64,000 nucleotides of DNA from a bacterium (GCA_028689495.1 JAQTWB010000005.1:1-64000); one strand, 5' to 3'; positions 16,100-25,247 are shown, numbered from the stretch's first letter. The notes: a model not told the origin generated them from the letters alone. Made by a program: numbers and translations.

Positions 16100-17428
16100 T
16101 CAGCCTGCTTCGCCGCTGGACGACTCGCCGCTGGATGACTCGGGGCATGATGTCTCTTTATTGGATATCTCTCCACTGAGTATCTCACCACAAAGCATTT
16201 CGGTGGCGTCCAGCAGAAGCTGACACCCTTTTTCGATATCTTCCGGCGGACAGAATTCCTTGATTGAGAGACCTTCTCCTCCTGGGGTGCGGATATAGAT
16301 AATCGCTTTTTTTGACCATCCGGCAAAAACAACGCTGTCATGCCAAGCTCCACTGACGAGACTCGGCGCGTCCCAGCCGCGAGCCAGCGCCATTTCTTGC
16401 ATTTTATTGGCGATATTTTCGGTGCAAACCACGGGCTGACCGAGTGCGACAAGTTCAATATCGAGAGGCAGTGCTCGTTGTCCGGCGATCTCCCGACAAC
16501 GGGAGAGTATGCGTTCTGATGCCATGTCGCGGCGTCCTTCGACAAAGTCACGGATGTCGAGGTAGAGCTCGGTTCGGTCGCTTATGACATTGGTAGCATT
16601 GGGAAAGTTGTGAATTCTGCCAACCGTGGCGACTGGCCAACCTGCCGATGAGCAGCTTTTTACTTCCTGTTCCACAGCGATAATAATTTCTGCGGCACCA
16701 ACCAGGGCGTCGTGGCGAAAGAGCATTGGTGTTGTTCCGGCATGAAGCGCATGGCCATGGATAGTCAATTTATGGCGAATTACGCCGGCGACCTGAGCGA
16801 CTATGCCTGCCGGACTATCCAGTGATTCAAGTGTTGTGCCCTGTTCCGGGTGAACCTCCAGGACATGAGTAAACTGAGGTTTTTTATTGATAGGCTTGAG
16901 GCCATAGGCGAGAAGTCTTTCGCGATGTTCATTCAAGGCGTCGGCAGCCGAGATACCAAAAGCATCGTGAAGCCGGTTTAATTCCTGGTCGCCGATGTGT
17001 CCGCGCCAGAGTCTACTTCCCAGAGCTCCGCTGCCGAAACGGACTGAGTGGCCACAGGCGAAGCATACCAAGTGCAGGTTGCGCTCCAGAGGCAGCTTAT
17101 CCTGAAGAAAGATGCGAAGAATCTCCAGACCAGCGGCAGCGCTCAGTGCGCCATCATAATGTCCGCCGTCAACTACGGTATCCAGGTGGCAGATAATGGC
17201 AATTCCTGCTGCTTCGGGGGTTTTGCCGGGAATGGTCGCAATAATATTGGCGAACTGGTCACAGCCAATTTCTATTCCCATTTGGCGGATTTCGTCGATG
17301 AGGATTTTTTGCGCATCAAATTCTTCGGTGGTTAGACCCAGTCGGCGGACTCCGCCCGAACCTGTACGCCCGGCGGAGGAGAAGCGCTCAATGAGGCTGA
17401 GTATATTTTCCAGGTTGATTTGCGCCAT
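16100..17428 (-). CDS. M20 family amidohydrolase (N-carbamoyl-amino-acid hydrolase/hydantoinase-like) with altered active site
   Basis: The family hydrolyses N-carbamoyl or related amide bonds using two metals. Conserved parts are ICHLDTVVDGGHYDGALS (His and Asp metal ligands, about residue 80), EVHPEQGTTLES (about 195), GHALHAGTTPM (dimerisation-domain region) and GAWHDSVVFAG (C-terminal His). The segment normally carrying the catalytic Glu-Glu pair (NEEGSRF) here reads FACGHSVRF, so both glutamates are replaced by Gly and His. The enzyme may be inactive, use a different metal arrangement, or have another role. The C-terminal 20 residues are a Ser/Glu/Gly-rich tail. No Shine-Dalgarno is seen. 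Confidence 0.85.
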   Translation of the reverse strand: MAQINLENILSLIERFSSAGRTGSGGVRRLGLTTEEFDAQKILIDEIRQMGIEIGCDQFANIIATIPGKTPEAAGIAIICHLDTVVDGGHYDGALSAAAGLEILRIFLQDKLPLERNLHLVCFACGHSVRFGSGALGSRLWRGHIGDQELNRLHDAFGISAADALNEHRERLLAYGLKPINKKPQFTHVLEVHPEQGTTLESLDSPAGIVAQVAGVIRHKLTIHGHALHAGTTPMLFRHDALVGAAEIIIAVEQEVKSCSSAGWPVATVGRIHNFPNATNVISDRTELYLDIRDFVEGRRDMASERILSRCREIAGQRALPLDIELVALGQPVVCTENIANKMQEMALARGWDAPSLVSGAWHDSVVFAGWSKKAIIYIRTPGGEGLSIKEFCPPEDIEKGCQLLLDATEMLCGEILSGEISNKETSCPESSSGESSSGEAG

Positions 17429-17648
17429 GTTCAGTATATAACTTAACTGTTTTGAAGCACTATTCAGGCATGTGGCAAGATAGCTTTCATGCGATTTTAA
17501 TTTTATATCAAGTCAAAAACCCAACTACGATTCAATCTGATCTGCTGATTCCAAAATTTTGATTTTTTCAGCCTTAATCCGGATTGCTTGAAACGTGTCA
17601 GGGTTTGTTTATCCTTTTATTGGTATCATTGTCACTAAATAAAATCGC

Positions 17649-18296
17649 ATGGTTATGAGGAGAAAGCAGAAAATTCAGACCGTGGACAGGGCTCGGCTGG
17701 TTGGCGATATGCTTCAAGCCTTTTATCCCAGTCCAGAGGTGCCTCTCAATCATACCGATGCTTATACCCTTTTGATTGCGGTCTTATTATCGGCGCAGTG
17801 TACAGACAAGCGGGTCAATATGGTTACCCCAGCCCTCTTTGCCCGTGCCTCCCGACCAGAAGGGATGGTTCAACTTGAAGTGGCGGAAATTCAGCAAATA
17901 ATCCGTCCCTGTGGCCTTTCGCCGCAGAAGGCAAAAGCGATTCACGGATTGTCAGTTTTACTGCTGGAACGGCATCGAGGTGAGGTGCCAGCTTCACTTG
18001 CCGAGCTTGAAGCTCTTCCGGGGGTTGGGCACAAAACCGCATCAGTTGTAATGTGTCAGGCTTTTGGTCAGCCGGCCTTCCCTGTGGATACACACATTCA
18101 TCGACTTGCATATCGCTGGGGGCTGTCTTCCGGGAAGAACGTTCGGCAGACTGAGCAGGACTTGAAAGGTCTTTTCCCCGAGGAACGCTGGAACCGTTTG
18201 CATCTGCAGATTATTTACTACGGTCGTGAATATTGCCCGGCTCGCGGTCATGTCGTTGCGGATTGCCCGATATGTAGCAGGTTGGGAGTTGATTGA
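17649..18296 (+). CDS. nth: Endonuclease III (base-excision repair glycosylase/lyase)
   Basis: Removes oxidised pyrimidines and cuts at abasic sites. The helix-hairpin-helix LEALPGVGHKTASVVM (with catalytic Lys, about residue 121) and the catalytic Asp in FPVDTHIHRLAYRWGL are clear. The C-terminus reads CPARGHVVADCPIC, only three cysteines with unusual spacing, rather than the four-Cys (6-2-5) motif that holds the usual [4Fe-4S] cluster. It belongs to the Nth variants that lack a standard cluster motif. It stands alone between two minus-strand genes. Confidence 0.92.
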   Translation: MVMRRKQKIQTVDRARLVGDMLQAFYPSPEVPLNHTDAYTLLIAVLLSAQCTDKRVNMVTPALFARASRPEGMVQLEVAEIQQIIRPCGLSPQKAKAIHGLSVLLLERHRGEVPASLAELEALPGVGHKTASVVMCQAFGQPAFPVDTHIHRLAYRWGLSSGKNVRQTEQDLKGLFPEERWNRLHLQIIYYGREYCPARGHVVADCPICSRLGVD

Positions 18297-18442
18297 AATT
18301 TACCTCACAGCTGATTTGATAAGACATTAAGGTTCGAAGCGACCGCAACAGGGCCATCACAGAGTGCAAACCATAACGGCAGAATTTTGTTGAAAACGGT
18401 CGTTGCATTCGTAAATTCGCGGGTGAAACCTGTTTCAGCCGT

Positions 18443-18468
18443 GAACTTACGTGCAATTTCCGGGTTAG
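18443..18468. repeat. Short dispersed repeat (copy of 32208-32233)
   Basis: GAACTTAC, GTGCAATTTC and CGGGTTAG run together here and recur at 32208-32233 with three substitutions over 26 bases. It lies between nth and the chemoreceptor gene (18297-18487), where I see no gene. Confidence 0.5.
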
Positions 18469-18487
18469 GTAGATAACCGGCCTGTCG

Positions 18488-20716
18488 TCATATCTGAAAA
18501 CGAGCAACCAGCGACTGCAGTTTGTCGGCCACTTTTGCCAGCGATGATGAAGATGTTTTCGTTTCGTCAGCAGCATTTTTGGTGTTGCCGGCAGCGCTGG
18601 CGACCAGCTCAATCGTCGAGGCTATTTCATTGGCGCTGGTAGCCGCGATTTCTACATTGTGGCTGATTTCTTTGGTGGTGACTGATTGTTCTTCCATCGC
18701 TGCGACGATTGTTGAAGTTGTATTGTTGATGCGGTTGACGATGTCGGTTATCGCCTTGACGCTTGTGATTGCTTCGGTTGCGTCATTTTGAATCGCTTCG
18801 ACTTTCATTCTGATGCTGTCGGTCGCTCCGGCGGTTTGCGAGGCGAGCTCTTTTACTTCCTGGGCGACGACGGCAAAACCCTTGCCGGCTTCTCCGGCCC
18901 GAGCGGCTTCAATAGTAGCGTTCAGGGCGAGCAGGTTTGTTTGTTCGGCTATTGAAGTGACAAGATTGATTACTTCAACAATCTCTTCACTTGAGGTGCC
19001 AAGGGTGAGAATGTTTTTGCCTGCGTCATCAGCCATACGCGATGCATCGTTGATAATGCCCGCGGCAACAGTTGTGGAACGGGTTATCTCGTTAATTGCC
19101 GCGCTCATTTGTCGTGTCCCGGCAGAAACTGATTCAACATTGACACTGACATCCTTTGCTGCCTGCGAGACTTTTTCAGCCTGCTCTGAGGTACGAGAGG
19201 CGTCGCGCAGGACATCGTCGCTAATAGCCTGGAACCTGCTTGATGCCGAAGACAAGTCTTCAGCATTGATGGCGATTTGTTTCAGACTGTCGGCCAGGTT
19301 GCCGGCGGTTGTATTTAATGCATTTTTCAGTTCGCCAAAATCTCCACTGTAGTTGTTGTTGATGCGGATGCGCAGGTCGCCTGCGGCGATGGCGATTAGA
19401 GATTGGCGAATGTCATTGACCGGGGCCGAAATAGCATTGAGCATTTCATTTACCCCGAGACAGAGTGTTTGGTATGCACCAGAAAATCGGCTGACATCTG
19501 CACGTTGGTCAAGTTTGCCGATTTTTGCACTTTCAATCAGAGTTTGAATTTCCCGAAGAAGTTGTTGGAGGGTTCTTTCGGTTTGCGTAACGCTTCCTTC
19601 CAATACGCCAGTGACATTGTTTCTCTGGGAAGATGTTTGTTCGCTCAAGTCTCCGCGGGCCAGCGATTTGATCCGCGAGGCGACAGCGGCCAGGTTCTCG
19701 ATCATTAACGAAAAAGCGACTCCCAGGTCACCTTCATAGCGGTGGCTTAGTAGAGGGCTGTCGAGATCGTCTCTGGCGATTACTCTGGCTTGAACAGTCA
19801 GGATTCTCAGATTCGCAGTCATCTTCTCAAAAGCCACTGCGAGGTCTCCGCTAAATCCGGAATCGCTGTGGGCGGCTTCGTCAAGTGTTTGTCCGCTATT
19901 AATTTTTCTTTCTACTTCTTCAGCATCAAGGCGTCCTTCGGCGATATTTTCAGCAATTGTTGATATTTTGCCAAGGTAGTCGAGGATGCTGTTGAATACA
20001 CCGGCAAGAACACCGATTTCATCATTTGAGCGGACGGATAGTTTCTTTTGTTTGATTTTCCCTGAAGCAATTTCTTGACCCAGGCGAACGACCTCATCAA
20101 TTTGGGCAAAGTTTTTCATTAACAGGAAACAGAATGTCAGAGCGATAATGGCGGAGAGAACGCCGAGAAAGATTTGCTGCTGGATCATGGTCTCAAACAT
20201 AGCAGTAGACTGCTCGGCAAACATGAGCACGGTGTCGTCGGCTGTTTTGTGGAATTCCTGTCCTTTCTCCATCATCATTACGAGTTTCACAGGGTACATT
20301 GGATCTGTAACCGGGGTTTTGAGGTAATCGTCGGCAAGGGAGTTGACCTCCAGTGACATGGCTTTCTGTTTTTTTAGTTGAGCGTCAAGTTCTTTAGTTG
20401 GGGCTGGAGGAAGTGCAACGGTTTCACTACCGGATACAATCTCTCCACCAATGGTGAGTTTTTCCAGGGCCGTGGCCATGAGTGCCCTTGTGTCCTTGTA
20501 GTCTCCGAATTTATAGCCACTGGCTTCTATCAGGACCTCTTTCAGGTGGCGTTGGTTGAGCATTCGCTGGGCGCCTGCGACGTCAACGATATGTCCCACT
20601 GTTTTCGACTGGGTGATTGAGCTGATTGTGAAAAAGACGATGGCTGTCAGAGCGGCAAGGAAAACCAATGGGATAAAGAGAATTTTTGTTTTGAGACTCA
20701 GATGTTTTATTCGCAT
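18488..20716 (-). CDS. Methyl-accepting chemotaxis protein with PilJ-type sensor
   Basis: Membrane receptor likely signalling to a CheA/PilL-like kinase for twitching or chemotaxis. Order: TM1 (residues 12-32), periplasmic PilJ-like domain with [12 protein letters not shown] (the PilJ/NarX-type signature, about residue 43), TM2 (about 182-202), a HAMP domain and at least two further HAMP-like helical repeats (to about 480), then a methyl-accepting domain with the conserved tip ending [18 protein letters not shown] (about 620). No CheB/CheR docking pentapeptide at the C-terminus. It stands alone; a minor-pilin cluster occurs at 35.5-37.9 kb. Confidence 0.92.
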   Translation of the reverse strand: MRIKHLSLKTKILFIPLVFLAALTAIVFFTISSITQSKTVGHIVDVAGAQRMLNQRHLKEVLIEASGYKFGDYKDTRALMATALEKLTIGGEIVSGSETVALPPAPTKELDAQLKKQKAMSLEVNSLADDYLKTPVTDPMYPVKLVMMMEKGQEFHKTADDTVLMFAEQSTAMFETMIQQQIFLGVLSAIIALTFCFLLMKNFAQIDEVVRLGQEIASGKIKQKKLSVRSNDEIGVLAGVFNSILDYLGKISTIAENIAEGRLDAEEVERKINSGQTLDEAAHSDSGFSGDLAVAFEKMTANLRILTVQARVIARDDLDSPLLSHRYEGDLGVAFSLMIENLAAVASRIKSLARGDLSEQTSSQRNNVTGVLEGSVTQTERTLQQLLREIQTLIESAKIGKLDQRADVSRFSGAYQTLCLGVNEMLNAISAPVNDIRQSLIAIAAGDLRIRINNNYSGDFGELKNALNTTAGNLADSLKQIAINAEDLSSASSRFQAISDDVLRDASRTSEQAEKVSQAAKDVSVNVESVSAGTRQMSAAINEITRSTTVAAGIINDASRMADDAGKNILTLGTSSEEIVEVINLVTSIAEQTNLLALNATIEAARAGEAGKGFAVVAQEVKELASQTAGATDSIRMKVEAIQNDATEAITSVKAITDIVNRINNTTSTIVAAMEEQSVTTKEISHNVEIAATSANEIASTIELVASAAGNTKNAADETKTSSSSLAKVADKLQSLVARFQI

Positions 20717-20873
20717 GGCAACCAGTCAAAGAGGGTTTGTTTTCCGATGAATTTTTGGGCCAGAGATATGGTGCCTTATTTCGTGTTACCGACAGAGGTC
20801 ACCAACTATTATGATTCAGATTGTCGGCCAAGAGGTGCGGTAAAGGTGTATTTAAGGAGGGGGGCGTGCGCAT

Positions 20874-20902
20874 CCGGGCTAATAGCGCAACACTCCCACT
20901 TC
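20874..20902. repeat. Dispersed intergenic repeat, family with 31885 and 56483
   Basis: CCGGGCTAATAGCGCAACACTCCCACTT (two parts: CCGGGCTAATAG and CGCAACACTCCCACTT) resembles 31884-31915 and 56480-56512, which share the core CGCAAYAYTCCCAYTT. All three lie in spaces without genes. Confidence 0.4.
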
Positions 20903-20958
20903 AGGTCGGTTGACGACCCGAAGCAGATAAAGGCGCGAGTAGAATTACCGGAATGGGA

Positions 20959-21426
20959 TCAGGCTTCGCAGCAGCCGGGGGGGCAGATACTTGAGCAGCT
21001 GATGATTTCCAGTTCTGAGCGGGAAAACGGGTCGCGAATGTCGCGCAGCGCCAGTCTGACGCCTTCAACCTCGTCATAACGGAAAGGTGATGCAATCAGT
21101 GAGCTTTCGTTGAGCAGGGATGATGTCGAATCCAGAAGTTGGCTCAGGGCGGATTCATCTTCGACAATCAGACCTTCTTGATGCTGATAGAGCTTTTCTG
21201 GCAGCCCGGCATGAAGCAGACCGGTGAAGAAAGTTTCAGCTGCTTCTTCAGGAATATTCCCTTCAAACGCCTCAAGTATCCAGCCGCTGTCGAGCAGGAG
21301 GAATACAGCGAGGCTGTCGGCGCGCAATTTCATTTTCAGGCAGCGCAGGCAATCGGGGATTGTCGAAGAAGAATCTGAATTGTTTTCGCAGCAGCAGCTT
21401 GTCGGGAGTGAAACTATCTCTTTCAT
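20959..21426 (-). CDS. Hypothetical protein, 155 aa, with terminal cysteine clusters
   Basis: Not recognised. The product has Cys clusters at both ends (TSCCCENN near residue 10, CLRCLK near 26, and CSSICPPGCCEA at the C-terminus), suggesting metal or redox binding. The middle (SLAVFLLLDSGWILEAFEGNIPEEAAE and RYDEVEGVRLALRDIRDPFS) could be a small GAF/PAS-like fold by pattern of hydrophobicity, but that is weak inference. There is no signal peptide. It lies 50 bases downstream of the SDR gene on the same strand. Confidence 0.65.
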   Translation of the reverse strand: MKEIVSLPTSCCCENNSDSSSTIPDCLRCLKMKLRADSLAVFLLLDSGWILEAFEGNIPEEAAETFFTGLLHAGLPEKLYQHQEGLIVEDESALSQLLDSTSSLLNESSLIASPFRYDEVEGVRLALRDIRDPFSRSELEIISCSSICPPGCCEA

Positions 21427-21475
21427 GTTTGGAGCCTTTTTTGTGATTTTTCAGTCAATACTACCTGAAGCTTTG

Positions 21476-22300
21476 TTATTCAACCCGGGAGAGGAGTGAA
21501 TCCAGAGTTCGTCCCGGTAGTATGCGTTTCATGACAGCAAAAAAATTGCTCGGCCAGGTAACCCGGTACCTAAGTTTTGGGTTGGTGGATTCCAGGGCGT
21601 GTAGCAATGGTGCAAGACAGGCTTCAGCCGGTAAGGTGCCGGGAGCAGCGGGTCCTTCTTTGGTCAAGCGGGCGAGGGTCGCTTTATAGCCGGCGGCAAA
21701 AAAACTTTTGTCCACATCGATATTTCGTTCCAGGGCAGCAAGGGCGTTTTTGCGGAAGTTGCTTGTAATTGGGCCTGGTTCAAGAATAGAAACATGAATC
21801 CCTGTGCCTTTTAGTTCCAGGCGCATTGTGTCTGTAAGCCCCTCAAGAGCGTGTTTACTGGCGTTGTAAGCGCCGCGAAAGCGAAGAGAGACAAAACCGA
21901 GTAAGGAGCTGTTTTGAATAATTCGTCCTTCGTTGTGTTGGCGCATCTGCGGGATAAGTCGTGTTGTCAGGTCGTGAGTCCCAAAAAGGTTGGTTTCAAA
22001 CTGTTCGCGCAGGCAATCCCGCGTCAGGTCTTCGACTGCTCCTGGTTGGCCGTAGGCTCCATTGTTGAACAGGCCGTAGATACGTCCATTGGAGACATTC
22101 ATGCCCCAGTCAACGGCTGTGGCGATTGAAGATGGTTGCCTTAGATCTAGCATGTGAGACTGGAAGCCGAGTTCGCTGAGCTGGCGTACGTCTTCTTCTC
22201 GGCGTGCGGTCGCCAGCACTTGGTAGCCTCTGCTTTTCAGGCCCATGGCTACGGCGCGACCAATGCCTGACGAACAGCCAGTTATGAGAATTGATTTCAT
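21476..22300 (-). CDS. Short-chain dehydrogenase/reductase (SDR)
   Basis: NAD(P)-dependent oxidoreductase of the classical SDR type. The cofactor motif ITGCSSGIGRAVA (TGxxxGIG) is at residue 6, NNGAYG at about 79, the catalytic Ser near NSSLLGF, and YNASKHALEG (YxxxK) at about 145. The Ser-Tyr-Lys order is complete. Similarity of the C-terminal half (VSILEPGPITSNFR) fits broad-specificity ketone or steroid-type reductases. Substrate unknown. The start at ATG 22300 follows TCAGGAGAATACCA, a good ribosome site. Confidence 0.9.
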   Translation of the reverse strand: MKSILITGCSSGIGRAVAMGLKSRGYQVLATARREEDVRQLSELGFQSHMLDLRQPSSIATAVDWGMNVSNGRIYGLFNNGAYGQPGAVEDLTRDCLREQFETNLFGTHDLTTRLIPQMRQHNEGRIIQNSSLLGFVSLRFRGAYNASKHALEGLTDTMRLELKGTGIHVSILEPGPITSNFRKNALAALERNIDVDKSFFAAGYKATLARLTKEGPAAPGTLPAEACLAPLLHALESTNPKLRYRVTWPSNFFAVMKRILPGRTLDSLLSRVE

Positions 22301-22476
22301 TGGTATTCTCCTGAGTTATGCGGGTAAAGGCTAGCTCGGAAATCAGTTGAAAGCTAGCCGAAAATTCAAGGAAAGTATTTTTGCAGATCGAGAGAATGTG
22401 GGATGCCGGTAAGATATTTTTAACCTTAATAATGAAAACCTTAGAATCATTTCTCGACATCAGCTATTTAACGAAG

Positions 22477-22507
22477 CGGCAAAGCCTGTATTGTGCAGGC
22501 TTTGCCG
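22477..22507 (-). terminator. Terminator after the 22515 gene
   Basis: CGGCAAAGCCTG and CAGGCTTTGCCG form a perfect 12-bp stem with a 7-base loop, eight bases beyond the stop of the minus-strand gene at 22515. The following bases on the minus strand start CTTCGTT, a short U-rich tail. Confidence 0.75.
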
Positions 22508-22514
22508 GACTAAT

Positions 22515-22976
22515 TTAGGCATGTGACATCAGTCTCGCGTGTTGCAATGTCTGAAGCGTCAATGCTTCACTGAAATCAGTGTTGTCAATCAGTTCAACGC
22601 CCTTTACGCCTTCCGTCTTCATTTGCTTCAGGACAGTTTCGTCCATCAAGTCATATTCGGACTGGTGTGGATAATCACCTGGAGATTCCAGCACCAACAA
22701 ACGATCGGTCAGTAGCAACGAGTGCTTGACGACAATGCAGCGGTCGCAGGTGATCAGCATCACATCTTCTCTGCGCTGGTCGTTATTGTTGTGACAGGCG
22801 ACGACCAATGTGCTCGCCGGGCAGTGTTCATCAAGCCATGCCTGGTATTTAACCAGAGCTGCAAGGCATGCTGGGAGTTGGCACAATTCGCCTGGCCTAC
22901 CGACCTCGGAGACAACCAAGCTGTTTCCTGCGTAGGCAGAAAAATTAACTTCACGACTATCGTATTCTAACAACAT
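22515..22976 (-). CDS. Hypothetical protein, 153 aa
   Basis: No family recognised. Soluble, mixed alpha/beta, with a hydrophobic core strand near residue 90 (DRLLVLESPGDYPHQ) and an acidic C-terminal half (KTEGVKGVELIDNTDFSEAL). Four cysteines (CQLPAC, CHNN, CDRC). The start at 22976 is set by AGGAGGTTTT before ATG; the longer open frame lacks this. Followed by a strong terminator. Its role is unknown. Confidence 0.65.
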   Translation of the reverse strand: MLLEYDSREVNFSAYAGNSLVVSEVGRPGELCQLPACLAALVKYQAWLDEHCPASTLVVACHNNNDQRREDVMLITCDRCIVVKHSLLLTDRLLVLESPGDYPHQSEYDLMDETVLKQMKTEGVKGVELIDNTDFSEALTLQTLQHARLMSHA

Positions 22977-23062
22977 AAAACCTCCTGGGTTTATCTTACC
23001 GGAGGAGGGAAATTCCACCGGCAAGGAGCCAAGTTTCTTTCTACCCGTTGCAGGAATGGAGG

Positions 23063-23191
23063 GGGGAAGTTAAGAAGACCCAGCAAAGGAGCCCCGAACT
23101 CCCCGGCTTAAATAGCATCTTTTAGGTAATAAAACAGCTTTTGACAGTTGAGAAAGTCGTCATCTGACCCGGGACTTACGAAGTCTCGGGT
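23063..23191 (+). other. Candidate structured leader of terC
   Basis: Two stems precede the gene: GGGGA-A-GTT pairing with AACTCCCC (23063-23104, one bulged base) and ACCCGGGACTT/AAGTCTCGGGT (23167-23191). terC genes are often under the manganese-sensing yybP-ykoY riboswitch, but its conserved core cannot be recognised here. Confidence 0.3.
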
Positions 23192-23223
23192 AAAAAAGCA
23201 ATTATTTCAGGTGGTTTCAACTA

Positions 23224-23943
23224 ATGATACTGGAAAATATTTTCACTCTTGAATCTTTGGCCGCTCTTGCCACCTTGACGCTTCTCGAAGTTGTGCTGGG
23301 AATCGACAATATTGTTTTTATTACAATTCTTGTTTCTCGCCTGGAAAAATCCCAGCAGGCGATGGCGCGAAAAATTGGCCTGGCGCTGGCGATGCTGATG
23401 CGCATTGGACTGTTGCTATCACTTTCCTGGGTAATGAGACTTTCCGAACCGCTTTTTTCTTTGCTTGGGCATGGGATATCGGGAAGGGATTTGACCTTGC
23501 TTGTAGGAGGAATGTTTTTGCTGGTGAAAAGCACATTGGAGATTCACAAAAATATCGAAGGGGAAGAGGAGCATTCAGCTAATGGGGCACGGAAAGCGTT
23601 CTGGTCGGTTATTGTGCAGATAATGCTTCTCGATATAATTTTTTCTCTCGATTCTGTGATCACTGCTGTGGGAATGGCGAATCAGCTTTCAATTATGATT
23701 GCCGCAGTGGTCATCGCTGTGTTTGTGATGATGATGTTTGCTGGTCCGGTCGGTGACTTTGTGACCGAGCACCCGACAGTGAAAATGTTGGCACTTAGTT
23801 TTCTGATTTTGATTGGTATGGCACTTGTCGCCGATGGCATGCACATTCATATTCCCAAGGGCTACATTTATTTTTCTATCGCTTTCTCTTTGTTCGTCGA
23901 GTTCCTTAACCTTAAAATGCGTAAGAGCAGGGTTATCGGTTAA
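23224..23943 (+). CDS. TerC family integral membrane protein
   Basis: TerC-family proteins are inner-membrane proteins implicated in metal (often manganese) export or metallation of exported enzymes. The product has seven hydrophobic segments with the family's charged motifs in membranes: LEVVLGIDNIVFITIL (about residue 20) and LLDIIFSLDSVITAVG (about 135), plus a cytoplasmic loop with KNIEGEEEHS near residue 105. AGGTGG precedes the start. At 239 aa it is the short form without a CBS or CorC domain. It is monocistronic. Confidence 0.9.
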   Translation: MILENIFTLESLAALATLTLLEVVLGIDNIVFITILVSRLEKSQQAMARKIGLALAMLMRIGLLLSLSWVMRLSEPLFSLLGHGISGRDLTLLVGGMFLLVKSTLEIHKNIEGEEEHSANGARKAFWSVIVQIMLLDIIFSLDSVITAVGMANQLSIMIAAVVIAVFVMMMFAGPVGDFVTEHPTVKMLALSFLILIGMALVADGMHIHIPKGYIYFSIAFSLFVEFLNLKMRKSRVIG

Positions 23944-24061
23944 GGGGTTGTTGTTGTCATGTGCCCATCAGCAGTAACGTTTAGATTATTGCTGTCGTTT
24001 TCTGTAGCGACTGTGTTTCCCGTCAAGACGGAATGTTATTAAATGGCGTTAAATTTTTCGG

Positions 24062-24120
24062 GGTAGACATTTCAGATTGATGTTGGTGTCTACCGTAGGG
24101 CGCGGGCCTTGTGTCCACCC
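24062..24120. repeat. Hairpin plus dispersed repeat unit (copy 2)
   Basis: GGTAGACA/TGTCTACC form a stem ending in TACC, followed by GTAGGGCGCGGGCC and TTGTGTCCACCC. This mirrors 10855-10908 in arrangement though the stem arms differ in sequence. It lies in the gap between terC and the epimerase gene. Confidence 0.65.
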
Positions 24121-24188
24121 TGCTGTGTCGATGTTGTCACTGATGTCGGAAATTGCCAAACTGGCTGTTGTGCTCGTAGATTTCCGGG

Positions 24189-25247
24189 TTAGGCAGCATC
24201 GACCATAATGCCTGAGTACCTTGTAAGTTCTTCAAGGCCTTGACGGAAATTTGTTCGGGGTTTGAAGCCAAGCAGTTTTTTCAGCTGAGATGTTTCGGCA
24301 TACGAAGACCGGGGCTCACCTGGTGTAAATGCCGAGGTTTGCAATGATTTCCCCCTGATTCCGCAGATATCGGACAGTTCTTCTGCCGCTTCCCAGACAA
24401 GGCGGGCGTTGCCTGAGCCGACATTCAGCAGGGTGAGCTCCGGTAAGTCAGCAAGCAGGCAGGTGAGAGTAATTTCCACTGCGTCAAAAACGTGGATGAA
24501 GTCACGACTGCAGTTACCGAACTCGGGAAGGATGATGTGTTGCTTGTTTAGCAGGTTTTGGTGAATATCAGCGAGAATTTCTTTGCCGGGATTATTTCGC
24601 CAGTCGCCTGAACCAAAAACGTTGAAATAGCGGAGAATAGTCGTGCTGACGCCAGTGTGGAAAGCGAACTCTGATGCGGTGTCTTCTACTGCTGCCATGC
24701 TTTTTGCGAAGACTGAAGATGGTGCTCTGCCATTTTCTTCATTATTCGCCAGGCCAATTGCCGGAGACCCGCAGCGCGGGCAGTGAACGTCAAATTTTTT
24801 CTGTTCGAGGTCGCTGGTTTTGCGAGTGCCGAAGAACGATAACTCACAAGCAGAACAGCAGTGCTCTCCTTCTCCGTAGACCTGGCTGGTCGAGGCGACG
24901 ATTACTTTTTTCAGGTGATGAGAATGGCGTGCCAACTCGCGGAAGATGAATCGGGAGCCGTATGAATTGGTTTGTATCGCCTCGGCGCCATTGTTATATG
25001 AGCCGGCCAGGTGAATAACCGCATCGGCTTTCTCAAGGGCGCTGCGGATGACCAGTCTGTTGCGGAAGTCTCCAGGAAGGTATTCGAGGTCTTGAGTGTG
25101 TTGGTACAAGGAAGTCGCAACCGTCGTCAGAGTGCGCGGGTTCGTGATGTCGATATTGGTTATCTTGAATCCAAGAGGCAGCAATCTGGCAATTAGATGA
25201 GAGCCGATAAATCCGCTTCCCCCGGTAATAACAACGTGTTTGATCAT
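24189..25247 (-). CDS. NAD-dependent nucleotide-sugar epimerase/dehydratase with zinc-ribbon insert
   Basis: Extended SDR: GGSGFIGSHLIARLL at the N-terminus binds NAD, and the conserved Tyr/Lys region reads SSVFAKS (the usual YxxxK Tyr is replaced by Phe in SVFAKS). Between them, at about residues 125-165, is an insert with CCSACELSF and HCPRCGSPA, a Cys4 zinc-ribbon. Epimerases related to dTDP-rhamnose 4-epimerase carry a similar insert. I chose the ATG at 25247 (MIKHVVITGG), preceded by GGGGGCTGAA. It probably makes an activated sugar for surface glycans. The neighbours give no clear pathway. Confidence 0.85.
   Translation of the reverse strand: MIKHVVITGGSGFIGSHLIARLLPLGFKITNIDITNPRTLTTVATSLYQHTQDLEYLPGDFRNRLVIRSALEKADAVIHLAGSYNNGAEAIQTNSYGSRFIFRELARHSHHLKKVIVASTSQVYGEGEHCCSACELSFFGTRKTSDLEQKKFDVHCPRCGSPAIGLANNEENGRAPSSVFAKSMAAVEDTASEFAFHTGVSTTILRYFNVFGSGDWRNNPGKEILADIHQNLLNKQHIILPEFGNCSRDFIHVFDAVEITLTCLLADLPELTLLNVGSGNARLVWEAAEELSDICGIRGKSLQTSAFTPGEPRSSYAETSQLKKLLGFKPRTNFRQGLEELTRYSGIMVDAA

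Noticed and set aside
23063-23191. A confident yybP-ykoY manganese riboswitch
   Set aside because: The conserved core sequences cannot be identified by eye, so I list only a candidate leader.
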